A stretch of 64,000 nucleotides of DNA. Source: an uncultured Marinobacter sp. (GTDB lineage Bacteria; Pseudomonadota; Gammaproteobacteria; Pseudomonadales; Oleiphilaceae). Shown here one piece after another: positions 9,286 to 19,743 of the stretch (within the stretch, counting starts at the first letter, position 1; every line of letters begins with the position of its first letter). Location: assembly GCF_947259545.1 (NCBI RefSeq), contig NZ_CAMYMK010000007.1, positions 744,001 through 808,000 of the forward strand, in the 5' to 3' direction. Below the pieces are notes generated by a model. The model did no database searches and was not told the origin of the DNA. It saw only the letters and a list, made by a program, of their open reading frames with translations. A program made the translations under genes and the position numbers.

Positions 9286-9975
9286 ATGAGCGAGCTTCTG
9301 AACACGCTGATGCAGGATGCCCGTGTCTGGCAGGGGCACCGTCACGTACAGACCACACAGACTGCGGAACCAACCGGGTATCAGGTGCTGGATAACCAGC
9401 TTGGTGGCCTGGGCTGGCCCCGGGGCGCCCTGAGTGAATGTCTTCTTGATGCACCGGGTATCGGGGAGCTGCATTTGCTGCTACCACTGATGCAACGGGT
9501 GTGTGCTGAGGGTAGAACCGTGTTCTGGCTGAATCCGCCGCACACGCCCTATGCACCGGCCCTGGCCCGGGCAGGTGTCAATCTGGACCAGGTAGTGCTG
9601 ATCCAAACCGAAGACGAAGGCGACTTTCTGTGGACACTGGAAAACTGCCTGCGCTCACCGGTGACCGGGCTGGTTGTGGCCTGGCCCGGGAAACTGGCCT
9701 CCCGGGAAGTCCGGCGCCTGCAGCTGGCTGCTGAAGCCGGCAGCAATGTGTGCGTACTGTTCCGGGAACGGCGTTACGCCGAGCAGAACTCTCCGGCTGC
9801 CCTGCGTCTGGAGCTGGAACCCGATGAGCAACAGGCCCTCAAGGTGAATGTGCTGAAGCGCCGGGGCAGCTGGCCCGGGCAACGCTGCTCACTGGCCATG
9901 GCCCAGCGGGCCGACCTGTCATTCCGTGAAACCACCCGGATCGTCCGGGGCCCCTGGTCGGGTTCAACCGGGTAA
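9286..9975 (+). CDS. imuA: ImuA, SOS mutasome accessory protein
   Basis: A 229-residue ImuA (SulA/RecA-like) protein, first gene of the SOS-inducible translesion synthesis cassette. It shows the degenerate RecA-like core: TGYQVLDNQLGGLGWPRGALSECL, then GELHLLLPLMQR and VFWLNPPHTPYAPALARAG. ImuA is known to be needed with ImuB and DnaE2 for damage-induced mutagenesis. The ATG at 9286 lies just after the LexA box. An upstream in-frame start would put the operator inside the coding sequence and is rejected. imuB follows after nine bases. Confidence 0.9.
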   Translation: MSELLNTLMQDARVWQGHRHVQTTQTAEPTGYQVLDNQLGGLGWPRGALSECLLDAPGIGELHLLLPLMQRVCAEGRTVFWLNPPHTPYAPALARAGVNLDQVVLIQTEDEGDFLWTLENCLRSPVTGLVVAWPGKLASREVRRLQLAAEAGSNVCVLFRERRYAEQNSPAALRLELEPDEQQALKVNVLKRRGSWPGQRCSLAMAQRADLSFRETTRIVRGPWSGSTG

Positions 9976-9984
9976 TCATTCGTC

Positions 9985-11403
9985 ATGCTGTGGCTGTATC
10001 TGCATTTCCCGCACCTGTTGCTGGACCACATTCGCCGTTCCCGTGAAGATCAGGGCGCTCTGGTCATTGTGGAAGGCTCTGGCCAAAGGGTTATCCAGGC
10101 CTGCCCTGAGGCCAGGACCCAGGGCATCCGTACTGGTATGCGCCTGAAAACCGCCATCAGCCTGGCGCCGGATCTGGGCATGGTCCGGGCCGATGCCTCC
10201 CGGGAAGCCGGAATCCTGGAAGACCAGGCCCGCTGGCTTTACCGCTACGCGGCCCACATTGTGCTGGTTCCTCCCGATGGCATGCTGGCCGAGGTCGGCA
10301 GCCTGCAGAAGCTGTATGGTGGGTTGCCCGCCGTTTGGCAAACGGTGGAACAGGGGCTGAATGAACGTCAGCTGAATGCCTGGATCGGGATTGGCTACAC
10401 GCCCCTGGCAGCCCGCCTGATTGCTCGTGCAGGCAAGGGGGAATGCACGTCAGACAAGGGCCACATTCAGCGAGCCCTGAGCCAAATGCCCCTGCTTGCG
10501 GCGGAATTCGATGAGAAAGCCTGCACCCGACTACAGCGGCTGGGACTGAACACACTGGGAGAGGTTTTTGATTTGCCGCCCGGCGAACTGGCCCGCCGTC
10601 TCTCACCCGAACTGCTGGCTTACATCCAGAAGATCCAGGGCACCCGGCCAGACCCGCGAACACCCTGGCAGCCGCCCCACTCTTTCCGCCAACAGGCGGA
10701 TTTCGTGCAGGAGATCGAGCACACCCAGGGGCTGCTGTTTCCGCTCCAGCGAATGCTCACGGAACTGGAAGAGGATCTTTGCTGGCGTCAGCAGGATACC
10801 GACAGCCTGCGGCTGGTGCTGAAACACCGGCACTCGGAACCTACACGTTTACACATCCGCACTTCCGGACCGGAGCACCGGGCCGACAATTTCCTCAACC
10901 TGATTCGCCTGCGGCTGGAGCAGCACTCGCTGCAGGCGCCGGTGATTTCTCTGACGTTGTCGGTGAAGCGCTTCCTGTCCCGGGAGGCGCCCTCCGGCCA
11001 GGATTTGCTGGGCGAAACACAGGATCTGAACGAGGCCTGGCATACACTGATCAGCCGCTTGCAGGCCCGGCTCGGGGCAAAAGCGCTCAGACAGCTCTCG
11101 CCCCAGGCCGATCATCGCCCCGAGCGGGCATGGTCTGCTTCGGAAGTTCTGCGCAAGAACGGCACAGCATTAAAGCCTGGGACAGAACTTCCAAGGCGCC
11201 CCCTCTGGCTGCTGAAAGGCCCGCAACCGCTGACCGAGGCGCCAGTCGCCTGGTTTGCTGGCCCGGAGCGCATCAGTGGTGGCTGGTGGGATGGCCAGCG
11301 GGTGCACCGGGATTACTACATTGCCCAGTTGAACAGCGGCCAGTTGGCCTGGGTCTTCCGGGATGCCCGGGAGGGCTGGTTTGTGCATGGGTGGTTTGGC
11401 TGA
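9985..11403 (+). CDS. imuB: ImuB, catalytically inactive Y-family polymerase homologue
   Basis: A 472-residue Y-family (DinB/UmuC) relative. The fold is recognisable (RTGMRLKTAISLAPDL, WIGIGYTPLAARLIARAGKGE, LGLNTLGEVFDLPPGELARR as helix-hairpin-helix), but the metal-binding acidic residues of active DinB are missing. The first strand reads LYLHFPHLLLD, and the usual SIDE segment is replaced by GMLAEVGSLQKLYGG. This agrees with the known role of ImuB as a scaffold joining ImuA, DnaE2 and the beta clamp. Its stop codon shares a base with the dnaE2 ATG (TGATG), giving tight coupling. Confidence 0.92.
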   Translation: MLWLYLHFPHLLLDHIRRSREDQGALVIVEGSGQRVIQACPEARTQGIRTGMRLKTAISLAPDLGMVRADASREAGILEDQARWLYRYAAHIVLVPPDGMLAEVGSLQKLYGGLPAVWQTVEQGLNERQLNAWIGIGYTPLAARLIARAGKGECTSDKGHIQRALSQMPLLAAEFDEKACTRLQRLGLNTLGEVFDLPPGELARRLSPELLAYIQKIQGTRPDPRTPWQPPHSFRQQADFVQEIEHTQGLLFPLQRMLTELEEDLCWRQQDTDSLRLVLKHRHSEPTRLHIRTSGPEHRADNFLNLIRLRLEQHSLQAPVISLTLSVKRFLSREAPSGQDLLGETQDLNEAWHTLISRLQARLGAKALRQLSPQADHRPERAWSASEVLRKNGTALKPGTELPRRPLWLLKGPQPLTEAPVAWFAGPERISGGWWDGQRVHRDYYIAQLNSGQLAWVFRDAREGWFVHGWFG

Positions 11404-14400
11404 TGTCCGAGCGTCAGTACGCGGAACTGTTCTGCTTCAGCAACTTCACGTTTCTGACCGGGGCCTCTCACCCTCAGGAGCTGGCCGAGCGGGCACACGA
11501 ACTTGGCTACACGGCCCTGGCCATCACCGATGCCTGTTCCGTTGCCGGTATCCCCCGGGCCTGGGCGGCACTGGCAGCAAGCCCGGTCCAATTGATTACC
11601 GGCAGCTGGTTTGAGCTGTCCGATGTGCTGCCCGGCGCCACCACTCCCCGCTTCATCCTGCTGGCCCGCACCCGCAAGGGCTATGGCCAGCTCTGCCAGT
11701 TGATCACCACCGGCCGTCGCCGGGCCGAGAAAGGCCAGTACCAGCTGTTCTGCCGTGACATTGAGACTCACACGCTGGATGACTGCCTGTGCCTGTGGCT
11801 GCCACCCTCACCGGCCGAGGCGGCGTCCGATCAGGCCCTGGCCTGCGGCGAATGGCTGGGCCGCCTGTTTGATCTGCGGCTCTGGATTGCCGCCGCCCGC
11901 ACCCTGGAATCCGGCGAGGAACAGCGGCTTGCCCGGATACACTGGCTGGCTGACCAGTTACGCATCCCGGTTGCCGCCGTTGGTGAAGTACACATGCACA
12001 GCCGGGAGCGCCAGCCTCTGCAGGATGTGCTCACGGCCCTGCGCAATCACACCAACCTGGAAAATGCCGGCCACTGCCTGTTCCAGAATGGGGAGCGATA
12101 CCTGCGCCCATTACCCGTGCTGCAACGGCTGTTTCCACAAACCTGGCTGAATGAAACCCTGACCATTGCCCGAGAGTGCACCTTCGAGCCCGGCAGCCTG
12201 CGCTACGAATACCCGCCGGATCTGGTACCGGAAGGCGAAACCCCTGCCGCTTACCTGAAGCGGCTGACCAGTGAGGGCGAGCGCCGGCGTTATCCGGAAG
12301 GCACGCCGCTGCAGGTCCAGAGCCTGATCCGCAAGGAGCTGGGCCTGATCTCCGAGATGAAGTACGAGCACTATTTCCTGACCATCCACGACATCGTGGC
12401 CTTTGCCCGCAGCCGGGGGATTCTCTGCCAGGGCCGGGGTTCGGCGGCCAACTCTGCGGTCTGTTATTGCCTGGGCATCACCGAAGTGAACCCGGCCCGG
12501 GTGGAACTGCTGTTCGAGCGGTTTATTTCCAAAGACCGGAACGAGCCCCCGGATATTGATGTGGATTTCGAGCACGAACGGCGGGAAGAAGTCATCCAGT
12601 ATATCTACCGGCGCTACAGCCGCGAGCGGGCCGCCCTGGCCGCCACGGTGATCCGTTACCGGCCCCGCAGCGCCATTCGCGACGTCGGTAAGGCCCTCGG
12701 CTTTGATCCCGCCCTGGTAGAACAACTGCTGGAAGGTATTGACTGGCGAGACCAGGCCACCAACTGGCGCCAGCAGATCCTGGACAAGAAAATCACCCGT
12801 AACCCGCAGGTGGCAGACCAGTTCTTTAGCCTGGTCAACACCCTGCTGGGCTTCCCACGGCACCTGTCCCAGCATGTGGGCGGTTTTGTCATCAGCGCCG
12901 GGCCGCTGGCCGAGCTGGTACCGGTGGAAAACGCCACCATGGCCGACCGCACTGTGATCCAGTGGGACAAGGACGACCTGGAAAGCCTGGGCCTGATGAA
13001 AGTGGATGTGCTGGCCCTCGGTATGCTCTCTGCCATACGCAAGGCCCTGGAGTTAATCAGCGAGGAAAAGGGCCAGCCATTCCGCATGCAGGACATCCCC
13101 CAGGAAGACCGGGCCACCTACGCCATGCTCCAGACAGGTGACAGCATCGGCGTATTCCAGGTGGAATCCCGGGCCCAGATCAACATGCTGCCGCGCCTGA
13201 AACCGGAGACCTATTACGACCTGGTGATCGAAGTGGCCATCGTACGACCCGGGCCCATCCAGGGCGACATGGTGCATCCGTACCTGCGCCGTAAACACGG
13301 CCTGGAACCAGTGGACTACCCGAATGATGCCGTACGCAACGTTCTCGAACGTACTCTTGGCGTGCCTATCTTTCAGGAACAGGTCATCAAACTGGCCATG
13401 GTGGCGGCCGGTTTCTCCGCCGGCGAAGCTGACCAGCTGCGCCGGGCCATGGCCGCCTGGAAATCCCATGGTGACCTCACCCCGTTCCGGGAAAAACTGA
13501 TTACCGGTATGCTCGAACGCGGCCACGATGCCGACTTCGCCGAACGGCTCTACCAGCAAATCTGTGGCTTCGGTGGCTACGGTTTCCCGGAATCCCACGC
13601 CGCCAGCTTTGCCTTGCTGGTGTACGTCTCCGCCTGGATCAAACGGCATTATCCCGCGGCCTTTTACTGCGCCCTGCTCAACAGTCAGCCCATGGGATTC
13701 TATTCCCCCTCACAACTGGTGCAGGACGCCCGGCGGCACGACGTTACCGTCCTTCCGCCGGACGTGAATTTCAGCCAATGGAACCACACACTGGAGAGCA
13801 AAGAACGCCACCTGCGTCTGGGCCTGAGGATCATCCAGGGCCTATCCGCCAACGGCGCCGAACGCATCCACCAGAACCGCCCGGCAACCGGCTACCGCTC
13901 CGCCAGCGAACTCCGCCATCTGGCCGCCCTGAATCAGCGGGATATGGAACTGCTTGCCGGCGCCAACGCCATGCCCGGATTCACCGCCAACCGGCATCAG
14001 GCTTACTGGCAACTGCTCGACCACGAACAGCCTACAGAACTGTTCGCCGAGGAAACTTCGGTTGAATACCAACCGGAATACTGCACCCAGCTACCGGAGC
14101 CCACGGAAGGCCAGAACGTCCTCGCCGACTACGCCAGCCAGGGTCTGACCCTGCAACGCCACCCGCTGGCCCTGCTGCGGGAACAGGGTCACCTGACGTT
14201 CTGTCTGAGCGCCGAGCAACTCAGAACCACCAAAGCCGGCATCCCCGTCCAGGTCGCCGGTCTCGTCACCGGCCGACAGCGCCCCGGCTCCGCCTCCGGC
14301 GTGACCTTTGTGACCCTGGAAGACGAGACCGGCAATGTGAACGTGGTGGTGTGGCTGGAAACCGCGCGGCGGCAGCGCAAGCCGTTATTGACTGCCCGGT

Positions 14401-14522
14401 TACTGCATGTGAAGGGGATTCTGGAGAGAGAGGGAGACATTGTGCATGTGATGGCGGGGAAGCTTTCCGATCTGAGCCACCTGATTCAGTCGTTGCCCGT
14501 TCATTCCAGGAATTTTCATTAA
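11403..14522 (+). CDS. dnaE2: Error-prone DNA polymerase DnaE2 (ImuC)
   Basis: A 1039-residue C-family polymerase alpha-type subunit used in SOS translesion synthesis. PHP domain at the N-terminus (FSNFTFLTGASHPQELA, ALAITD). Catalytic acids are Asp386 and Asp388 in PDIDVDF plus Asp535 in LMKVDVLALG. A helix-hairpin-helix region is near 820-900 and an OB-fold near the C-terminus (TFVTLEDETGNVNVVVW). The reading frame stays open far upstream into imuB, but the TGATG overlap and the family length fix the start at 11403. It is the last gene of the LexA-controlled operon and is followed by a hairpin terminator. Confidence 0.95.
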   Translation: MSERQYAELFCFSNFTFLTGASHPQELAERAHELGYTALAITDACSVAGIPRAWAALAASPVQLITGSWFELSDVLPGATTPRFILLARTRKGYGQLCQLITTGRRRAEKGQYQLFCRDIETHTLDDCLCLWLPPSPAEAASDQALACGEWLGRLFDLRLWIAAARTLESGEEQRLARIHWLADQLRIPVAAVGEVHMHSRERQPLQDVLTALRNHTNLENAGHCLFQNGERYLRPLPVLQRLFPQTWLNETLTIARECTFEPGSLRYEYPPDLVPEGETPAAYLKRLTSEGERRRYPEGTPLQVQSLIRKELGLISEMKYEHYFLTIHDIVAFARSRGILCQGRGSAANSAVCYCLGITEVNPARVELLFERFISKDRNEPPDIDVDFEHERREEVIQYIYRRYSRERAALAATVIRYRPRSAIRDVGKALGFDPALVEQLLEGIDWRDQATNWRQQILDKKITRNPQVADQFFSLVNTLLGFPRHLSQHVGGFVISAGPLAELVPVENATMADRTVIQWDKDDLESLGLMKVDVLALGMLSAIRKALELISEEKGQPFRMQDIPQEDRATYAMLQTGDSIGVFQVESRAQINMLPRLKPETYYDLVIEVAIVRPGPIQGDMVHPYLRRKHGLEPVDYPNDAVRNVLERTLGVPIFQEQVIKLAMVAAGFSAGEADQLRRAMAAWKSHGDLTPFREKLITGMLERGHDADFAERLYQQICGFGGYGFPESHAASFALLVYVSAWIKRHYPAAFYCALLNSQPMGFYSPSQLVQDARRHDVTVLPPDVNFSQWNHTLESKERHLRLGLRIIQGLSANGAERIHQNRPATGYRSASELRHLAALNQRDMELLAGANAMPGFTANRHQAYWQLLDHEQPTELFAEETSVEYQPEYCTQLPEPTEGQNVLADYASQGLTLQRHPLALLREQGHLTFCLSAEQLRTTKAGIPVQVAGLVTGRQRPGSASGVTFVTLEDETGNVNVVVWLETARRQRKPLLTARLLHVKGILEREGDIVHVMAGKLSDLSHLIQSLPVHSRNFH

Positions 14523-14530
14523 AAACAAAA

Positions 14531-14554
14531 AAACCCCGCACAAAGGCGGGGTTT
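14531..14554. terminator. Bidirectional rho-independent terminator
   Basis: Stem AAACCCCGC / GCGGGGTTT with a short loop, flanked by A-rich sequence on the left and TTTT on the right. It sits between the converging dnaE2 and oadB genes and can serve both. Confidence 0.85.
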
Positions 14555-14574
14555 TCGGTACTGCGATAAGAGGA

Positions 14575-15909
14575 TCAGCTCAACAGCTTGATCATCACAC
14601 CGGCAGCAACCGCAGAGCCGATAACACCGGCCACGTTCGGACCCATGGCGTGCATCAGCAGGAAGTTCTGCGGGTTGGCCTCAAGGCCTACCTTGTTGGA
14701 GACCCGCGCTGCCATCGGCACCGCAGATACACCGGCAGAACCGATCAGCGGGTTGATGGGCTCCTTGGTGAAGCGATTCATAAGCTTCGCCATCAGAACA
14801 CCGCAGGCAGTACCCACACCGAAGGCCACAATACCCAGGCCCAGGATACCCAGCGTCTGGCCATCCAGGAACTTGTCTGCCATCAGCTTGGAGCCAACCG
14901 ACAGGCCCAGGAAAATGGTGGTGATGTTAATCAGTGCATTCTGGGCAGTATCGCTCAGACGCTCGACCACACCACACTCACGCATCAGGTTACCAAAGCA
15001 GAACATACCCAGCAGCGGAGCCGCGTCTGGCAGGAAGAGAACAACCGCAATCAGAACCACCAACGGGAAAGTGATCTTCTCTCTCTTGCTCACCGGGCGG
15101 AGCTGGGACATCTTGATGGCCCGCTCTTTCTGACTGGTCAGCGCCTTCATGATCGGCGGCTGGATCATCGGAACCATCGCCATATAAGCATAGGCGGAGA
15201 CCGCAATGGCACCAAGCAGATGCGGAGCCAGCACGCTGGACACGTAGATGGAAGTTGGACCATCCGCACCACCGATAATACCAATCGCAGCGGCTTCCAG
15301 AATGGTGAAATCCAGAATACCGAGCCAGTCGAGCAGAGCCGCACCCAATACAGTACCGAAGATACCGAACTGGGCCGCAGCACCCAGCAGCATTGTCTTA
15401 GGGTTAGCCAGCAGCGGACCGAAGTCCGTCATCGCGCCAACACCCATGAAGATCACCAGCGGCCCGATGGTGCTGCCGATAACTACCGAGTAGAAGTTAT
15501 ACAGCATGCCATTGCCGTATCCGAAATCCTGGGCAATAGAGTTTGCCATCGCCATTTCGGAATAGCTGGCCTCTTTCACCGCTACCTTGAAGGCTTCTTT
15601 CAGCTCAGGCGTTATTGCCTGACCGGCCTGGTAAGCCACGTCCAGCGGCGCCGCCAGCGCTGCAAGAATCTCGGCGCTTCCGCCTTTCAGGGCGAAGTGG
15701 ATCGCATTTTCCGCCGCAGTCAGGGCAAGCCCCGCCTCCGGAATGTTCGCCAGAATACCGCCAAACCCGATGGGGACCAGCAGCAATGGCTCAAAACCCT
15801 TGCGAATCGCAAGGAACAGAAGAAGAAGGCCAACGGCGATCATGATCACCTGGCCGATCTCGATATTGAACAGGCCACTACCCGTCCAGAGAGTCAGTAA
15901 TTTATCCAT
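14575..15909 (-). CDS. oadB: Oxaloacetate decarboxylase beta subunit, sodium pump
   Basis: A 444-residue polytopic membrane protein of the sodium ion-translocating decarboxylase beta family. It completes decarboxylation of carboxybiotin and couples it to sodium export. Family segments include [14 protein letters not shown] near residue 50, [13 protein letters not shown] with the conserved sodium-path Asp in the middle, and [13 protein letters not shown] and [19 protein letters not shown] near the C-terminus. It lies 13 bases downstream of oadA in the order oadG-oadA-oadB. Confidence 0.95.
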   Translation of the reverse strand: MDKLLTLWTGSGLFNIEIGQVIMIAVGLLLLFLAIRKGFEPLLLVPIGFGGILANIPEAGLALTAAENAIHFALKGGSAEILAALAAPLDVAYQAGQAITPELKEAFKVAVKEASYSEMAMANSIAQDFGYGNGMLYNFYSVVIGSTIGPLVIFMGVGAMTDFGPLLANPKTMLLGAAAQFGIFGTVLGAALLDWLGILDFTILEAAAIGIIGGADGPTSIYVSSVLAPHLLGAIAVSAYAYMAMVPMIQPPIMKALTSQKERAIKMSQLRPVSKREKITFPLVVLIAVVLFLPDAAPLLGMFCFGNLMRECGVVERLSDTAQNALINITTIFLGLSVGSKLMADKFLDGQTLGILGLGIVAFGVGTACGVLMAKLMNRFTKEPINPLIGSAGVSAVPMAARVSNKVGLEANPQNFLLMHAMGPNVAGVIGSAVAAGVMIKLLS

Positions 15910-15922
15910 GGAATGCTGGCCC

Positions 15923-17710
15923 TTATGCGATTGTCAGCATTTCATCATCAGGGGAGACGGCATCACCGACCTTGATGAAGACTTCACCGATGGTACCGGC
16001 CTTCGGTGCGCGAACCTCGGTTTCCATCTTCATGGCTTCGAGGATGATCATCACATCGCCTTCTTCTACGGTGTCACCCGGAGAAACCAGAACCTTGAAG
16101 ATGTTACCGCCAAGAGGTGCGACCACAGGCTCACCTTCGCCAGCAGCAGGTGCTGGAGCTGCGGATGCAGCCGGTGCAGAAGCAGCACCGCCCTCGCCCT
16201 GGATCTGGGTGATTTCGCCACCCTCGGATACTGCCACCACGAACTTCTTGCCGTTCACATCAACGGTGTAAGTCTCGGGGCCTTCAGCCTTCTTGGCAGG
16301 TGCGGCATCTTCAGCGGTCGGAACCGGCTCAAATGCATCCGGGTTGTCGCGGTTTTCCAGGAATTTGAGACCAATCTGCGGGAACAGAGCGTAGGTCAGA
16401 ACGTCGTCTACGGTGTTCTCTGCCAGTTTGATGCCTTTCTCATCAGCCAGCTTCTTGAGTTCGTCGGTCAGCTTGTCCATTTCCGGCTCAAGCAGATCCG
16501 CCGGACGGCAGGTCACTGGCTCTTTCCCGTCCAGAACACGCTCCTGCAGCTCCTTGTTCATTGGCGCCGGTGCTGCACCGTACTCGCCCTTCAGGATCGC
16601 AGAGGTTTCCTTGGAGATGGACTTGTAGCGTTCACCGGTCAGAACGTTCAGTACCGCCTGGGTACCCACGATCTGTGAGGTCGGAGTTACCAGCGGGATG
16701 AAGCCCAGGTCTTCGCGGACCTTGGGAATCTCGTCCAGAACCTGGTCGAACTTGTCGCTTGCGTTCTGCTCGCGCAGCTGGTTTTCCATGTTGGTCAGCA
16801 TACCGCCCGGTACCTGGGCAATCAGGATGCGGGAATCGGTACCACGGAGGCTGCCTTCAAACTTCGCGTACTTCTTACGTACCTGACGGAAGTAGCTGGC
16901 GATCTCTTCGAGCAGGTTCAGGTCAAGACCGGTGTCGCGGTCAGTACCTTCGAGGATGGCAACCACGGCCTCGGTGGGCGAGTGACCATAGGTCATGCTC
17001 ATGGAAGAGATGGCAGTATCCACGTTATCAATGCCGGCTTCCGCCGCTTTGATCGCGGTGGCGGTAGACATGCCAGTGGTCGCGTGGCACTGCATGTGAA
17101 TCGGAATATCCAGTTCTTTCTTCAGACGGCTGACCAGGTCAAAAGCCACATAAGGCTTGAGAATACCCGCCATATCCTTGATGGCAATGGAGTCCGCACC
17201 CATATCGGCGACTTCCTTTGCCAGCTCTACCCACATGTCGATGGTGTGCACCGGGCTGGTTGTGTAGGCAATGGTGCCCTGAGCGTGCTTTCCGGTCTTG
17301 CGTACGGCCTTGATGGCGCGATCCAGGTTACGGGGATCGTTCATCGCATCAAAAATACGGAACACGTCGACGCCATTCTCGGCAGCGCGCTCGCAGAAAC
17401 GGTCCACAACATCATCCGCGTAATGACGGTAACCCAAAAGGTTCTGGCCCCGCAGAAGCATCTGCTGCTGAGTGTTGGGCATGGCCTTTTTCAGTTCGCG
17501 GATACGCTCCCAGGGGTCTTCGCCCAGGTAACGGATGCAGGAATCAAAGGTAGCTCCACCCCAGGATTCCAGAGACCAGAAACCGACTTTGTCGAGTTTC
17601 TCGGCAATGGGCAGCATGTCGTCAAGCCGCATACGGGTGGCGAGCAGGGACTGGTGGGCGTCACGCAGGATAACGTCCGTAATCCCCAGCGGTTTCTTTG
17701 TGTCAGTCAT
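15923..17710 (-). CDS. oadA: Oxaloacetate decarboxylase alpha subunit (biotin-containing)
   Basis: A 595-residue carboxyltransferase that moves the carboxyl of oxaloacetate to biotin. An HMG-CoA-lyase-like TIM barrel carries [11 protein letters not shown] near the N-terminus, [11 protein letters not shown] with metal-site histidine, and the conserved-carboxylase domain after about residue 330. An Ala/Pro-rich linker near 500 leads to the biotinyl domain with biotin Lys561 in EAMKM. The start at 17710 (MTDTKKPLG) has an AGAAGG site eight bases upstream; the frame continues upstream without support. It could also be annotated as a pyruvate carboxylase subunit B, but the oadG and oadB neighbours argue for the decarboxylase. 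Confidence 0.95.
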   Translation of the reverse strand: MTDTKKPLGITDVILRDAHQSLLATRMRLDDMLPIAEKLDKVGFWSLESWGGATFDSCIRYLGEDPWERIRELKKAMPNTQQQMLLRGQNLLGYRHYADDVVDRFCERAAENGVDVFRIFDAMNDPRNLDRAIKAVRKTGKHAQGTIAYTTSPVHTIDMWVELAKEVADMGADSIAIKDMAGILKPYVAFDLVSRLKKELDIPIHMQCHATTGMSTATAIKAAEAGIDNVDTAISSMSMTYGHSPTEAVVAILEGTDRDTGLDLNLLEEIASYFRQVRKKYAKFEGSLRGTDSRILIAQVPGGMLTNMENQLREQNASDKFDQVLDEIPKVREDLGFIPLVTPTSQIVGTQAVLNVLTGERYKSISKETSAILKGEYGAAPAPMNKELQERVLDGKEPVTCRPADLLEPEMDKLTDELKKLADEKGIKLAENTVDDVLTYALFPQIGLKFLENRDNPDAFEPVPTAEDAAPAKKAEGPETYTVDVNGKKFVVAVSEGGEITQIQGEGGAASAPAASAAPAPAAGEGEPVVAPLGGNIFKVLVSPGDTVEEGDVMIILEAMKMETEVRAPKAGTIGEVFIKVGDAVSPDDEMLTIA

Positions 17711-17750
17711 CGTGTCAGCCTTCTGTTTAAAGGTTCTATCTTTTACCGGG

Positions 17751-18002
17751 TCACTTCTTGTGGCGCGACCGGAATTGTGCAATCGCCTTCTTGATGGCCT
17801 CGGCGGTGTCAGGGTCAACCGACGTTGGCGCCTTGGGCTTGGCACGTGGCGTTCTGGCCGGGGTTGCCGGCTCTGGCGGCGCAAACCGAGAAATGAGTTT
17901 GGACATGAGCAGCGTGGCAAAAACCAGCACTATCAGGAACGAAAACACGAATCCCATGCCTGCAATCATCAAATCTACGGCTTGTGACATCAGGTCATTC
18001 AT
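17751..18002 (-). CDS. oadG: Oxaloacetate decarboxylase gamma subunit
   Basis: An 83-residue single-span membrane protein. A hydrophobic helix at about residues 12-34 ([21 protein letters not shown]) is followed by an Ala/Pro/Lys-rich hinge and a basic C-terminal tail ending RSRHKK. The size, the topology and the position immediately before oadA match OadG, which anchors and assembles the complex. Confidence 0.9.
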   Translation of the reverse strand: MNDLMSQAVDLMIAGMGFVFSFLIVLVFATLLMSKLISRFAPPEPATPARTPRAKPKAPTSVDPDTAEAIKKAIAQFRSRHKK

Positions 18003-18115
18003 ATCGAATAGCTACCTGTTCTGGTTTGTGTGATTTCCCCGATCTGCCCGGCACAACCGCGTTGGACCAAAGTCGTAGGCCCAACGAAAACAAATCGGGA
18101 GGCAAAATCCTGCGT

Positions 18116-18144
18116 AATTTACCGGTTTAGATTGCTTCGGGCAA
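18116..18144 (-). promoter_or_regulatory. Candidate oadGAB promoter
   Basis: On the minus strand, TTGCCC (18144-18139) and TAAATT (18121-18116) are separated by 17 bases, a sigma70-like pair about 115 bases upstream of oadG. The 225-base gap between dbpA and oadG otherwise contains only an imperfect hairpin (GTTGGACC / GGCCCAAC, 18061-18085). Confidence 0.35.
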
Positions 18145-18227
18145 CCTGAATGCGAATTACTATACGCGCTTTCCGAGCCTCAAGACCCATTATGACAGAC
18201 ATAAGGCCCGCTATAATCCACCTCCAC

Positions 18228-19601
18228 TCAGGCATATCGGACGCGCATTTTACGGCCTTTTATCCTGCCATTCTCCAGCCTATTCAGCGCCTCTCCGGCG
18301 ACACTACGGTCAACTGCCACAAAGCACTGGAAGTCAAACAGATCAATCTTGCCAACGGCTTTGCCCGGAATACCTGCCTCTCCGGTGAGCGCTCCCAATA
18401 CATCTCCCGGCCGGACCTTGTCCTTGCGGCCACCAGAAATGCATAACGTACGCATGGTCGGCACAACTGGCCTGTCAGGATTGGCTAACAGTTTTTCGGT
18501 ATCTCCCCACCGCACTTCCTCGTCACGCTGGGATTCCAGACGGGAAATCTTATGGCCCTGGGAGGGTGTACACAGAGTTACTGCCAGACCCGCCTCACCT
18601 GCCCGGCCGGTTCGGCCAACGCGGTGGGTGTGAACCTCCGGATCTCTGGCCGGCTCGACATTCACCACCAGCGGCAACGCCTTGATGTCCAACCCACGGG
18701 CAGCGACATCCGTTGCCACCAGGACCGAGCAACTCTGGTTCCCGAAGCGAACCAGCACGCTGTCACGATCCCTCTGCTCGAGATCTCCGTGCAGGGGCAA
18801 AGCCGAGAAACCACGATCACCCAGAGCCGCGGCCAATTCATCACACTGCTGCTTGGTGGTGCAGAAGGCAATACAGGAGGCAGGCTGGAGATCCGACAGC
18901 AGCGCCGCCAGTGCATCCGCCTGCTGGCCGGAGGCAATCTCATAGAAGATTTCACGAATGTCGGGCTTTTCAATATGCCCTTCAACCCGGATATCCACAG
19001 GATTCGATTGGTAACGCTCACTGAGCGTGCGAATAGCGGCCGGCCAGGTTGCCGAGAACATCAGAGTCTGACGCTGCGATGGCGCCTGACTGATGATATC
19101 TTCCACCGCATCCTGAAAGCCCATATCCAGCATGCGATCAGCTTCATCCAGCACCAGGGTTTGTAGCCTATTCAGGGTCAGTGTGCCCTTGCGCAGATGA
19201 TCCTGGATTCGTCCTGGTGTGCCGACAATGATATGGGCGCCATGACTCAGGGAGCCAATCTGCGGCCCGATGGCAACACCCCCACACAGCGTCAACACCT
19301 TCACATTGGTCTTTGCCCGTGCCAGCTCCCGCAGGGCCTTGGCTACCTGATCGGCGAGCTCCCGGGTCGGACACAAAACCAGCCCCTGGACCGAAAACTG
19401 CCGGGTCCTGAGCTTCTCAATCAACCCGATACCAAACGCCGCTGTTTTACCACTGCCTGTTTGCGCCATGGCAATAACATCCTTCCCAGCGATGGCAGCA
19501 GGCAACGCCCTGGCCTGTATGGGCGTGGGTTGCTGGAATCCCAACTGTGCAAGATTGGAGACCATGGCCTGGGAAAGGCCAAGCTGGTTAAAGGAAGACA
19601 T
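18228..19601 (-). CDS. dbpA: ATP-dependent RNA helicase DbpA
   Basis: A 457-residue DEAD-box helicase acting in 50S ribosome assembly on helix 92 of 23S rRNA. Motifs in order: Q motif GFQQPTPIQ, motif I AQTGSGKT, Ia PTRELA, II DEAD, III SAT, V ATDVAARGLD, VI HRVGRTGRAG. The C-terminal domain (KIDLFDFQCFVAVDR, GRIKGRKMRVR) is the DbpA-specific RNA-binding module, which separates it from RhlE and SrmB. The N-terminus MSSFNQLGLSQ supports the chosen start. Confidence 0.94.
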   Translation of the reverse strand: MSSFNQLGLSQAMVSNLAQLGFQQPTPIQARALPAAIAGKDVIAMAQTGSGKTAAFGIGLIEKLRTRQFSVQGLVLCPTRELADQVAKALRELARAKTNVKVLTLCGGVAIGPQIGSLSHGAHIIVGTPGRIQDHLRKGTLTLNRLQTLVLDEADRMLDMGFQDAVEDIISQAPSQRQTLMFSATWPAAIRTLSERYQSNPVDIRVEGHIEKPDIREIFYEIASGQQADALAALLSDLQPASCIAFCTTKQQCDELAAALGDRGFSALPLHGDLEQRDRDSVLVRFGNQSCSVLVATDVAARGLDIKALPLVVNVEPARDPEVHTHRVGRTGRAGEAGLAVTLCTPSQGHKISRLESQRDEEVRWGDTEKLLANPDRPVVPTMRTLCISGGRKDKVRPGDVLGALTGEAGIPGKAVGKIDLFDFQCFVAVDRSVAGEALNRLENGRIKGRKMRVRYA

Positions 19602-19743
19602 AAATAGAAAATCCTGAAATGAATAATGCTGGTTATGGCGGAGTTTGCGGTGCGCGTATACTACCTTATCAGCGAGCGCCCCGTCTGGTTAATTCATCAC
19701 CAGGACGAGGCATCAGAGTCAGCAACTATTTACGGAGTCGTCG

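Noticed and set aside
10779..11402. In-frame upstream extension of dnaE2 into imuB
   Set aside because: The extra 208 residues are the out-of-frame translation of imuB, and the TGATG junction and family N-terminus place the start at 11403.
14650..15900. 416-codon open frame antisense to oadB
   Set aside because: Basic, His/Arg/Gln-rich translation without domain features; oadB on the minus strand is certain.
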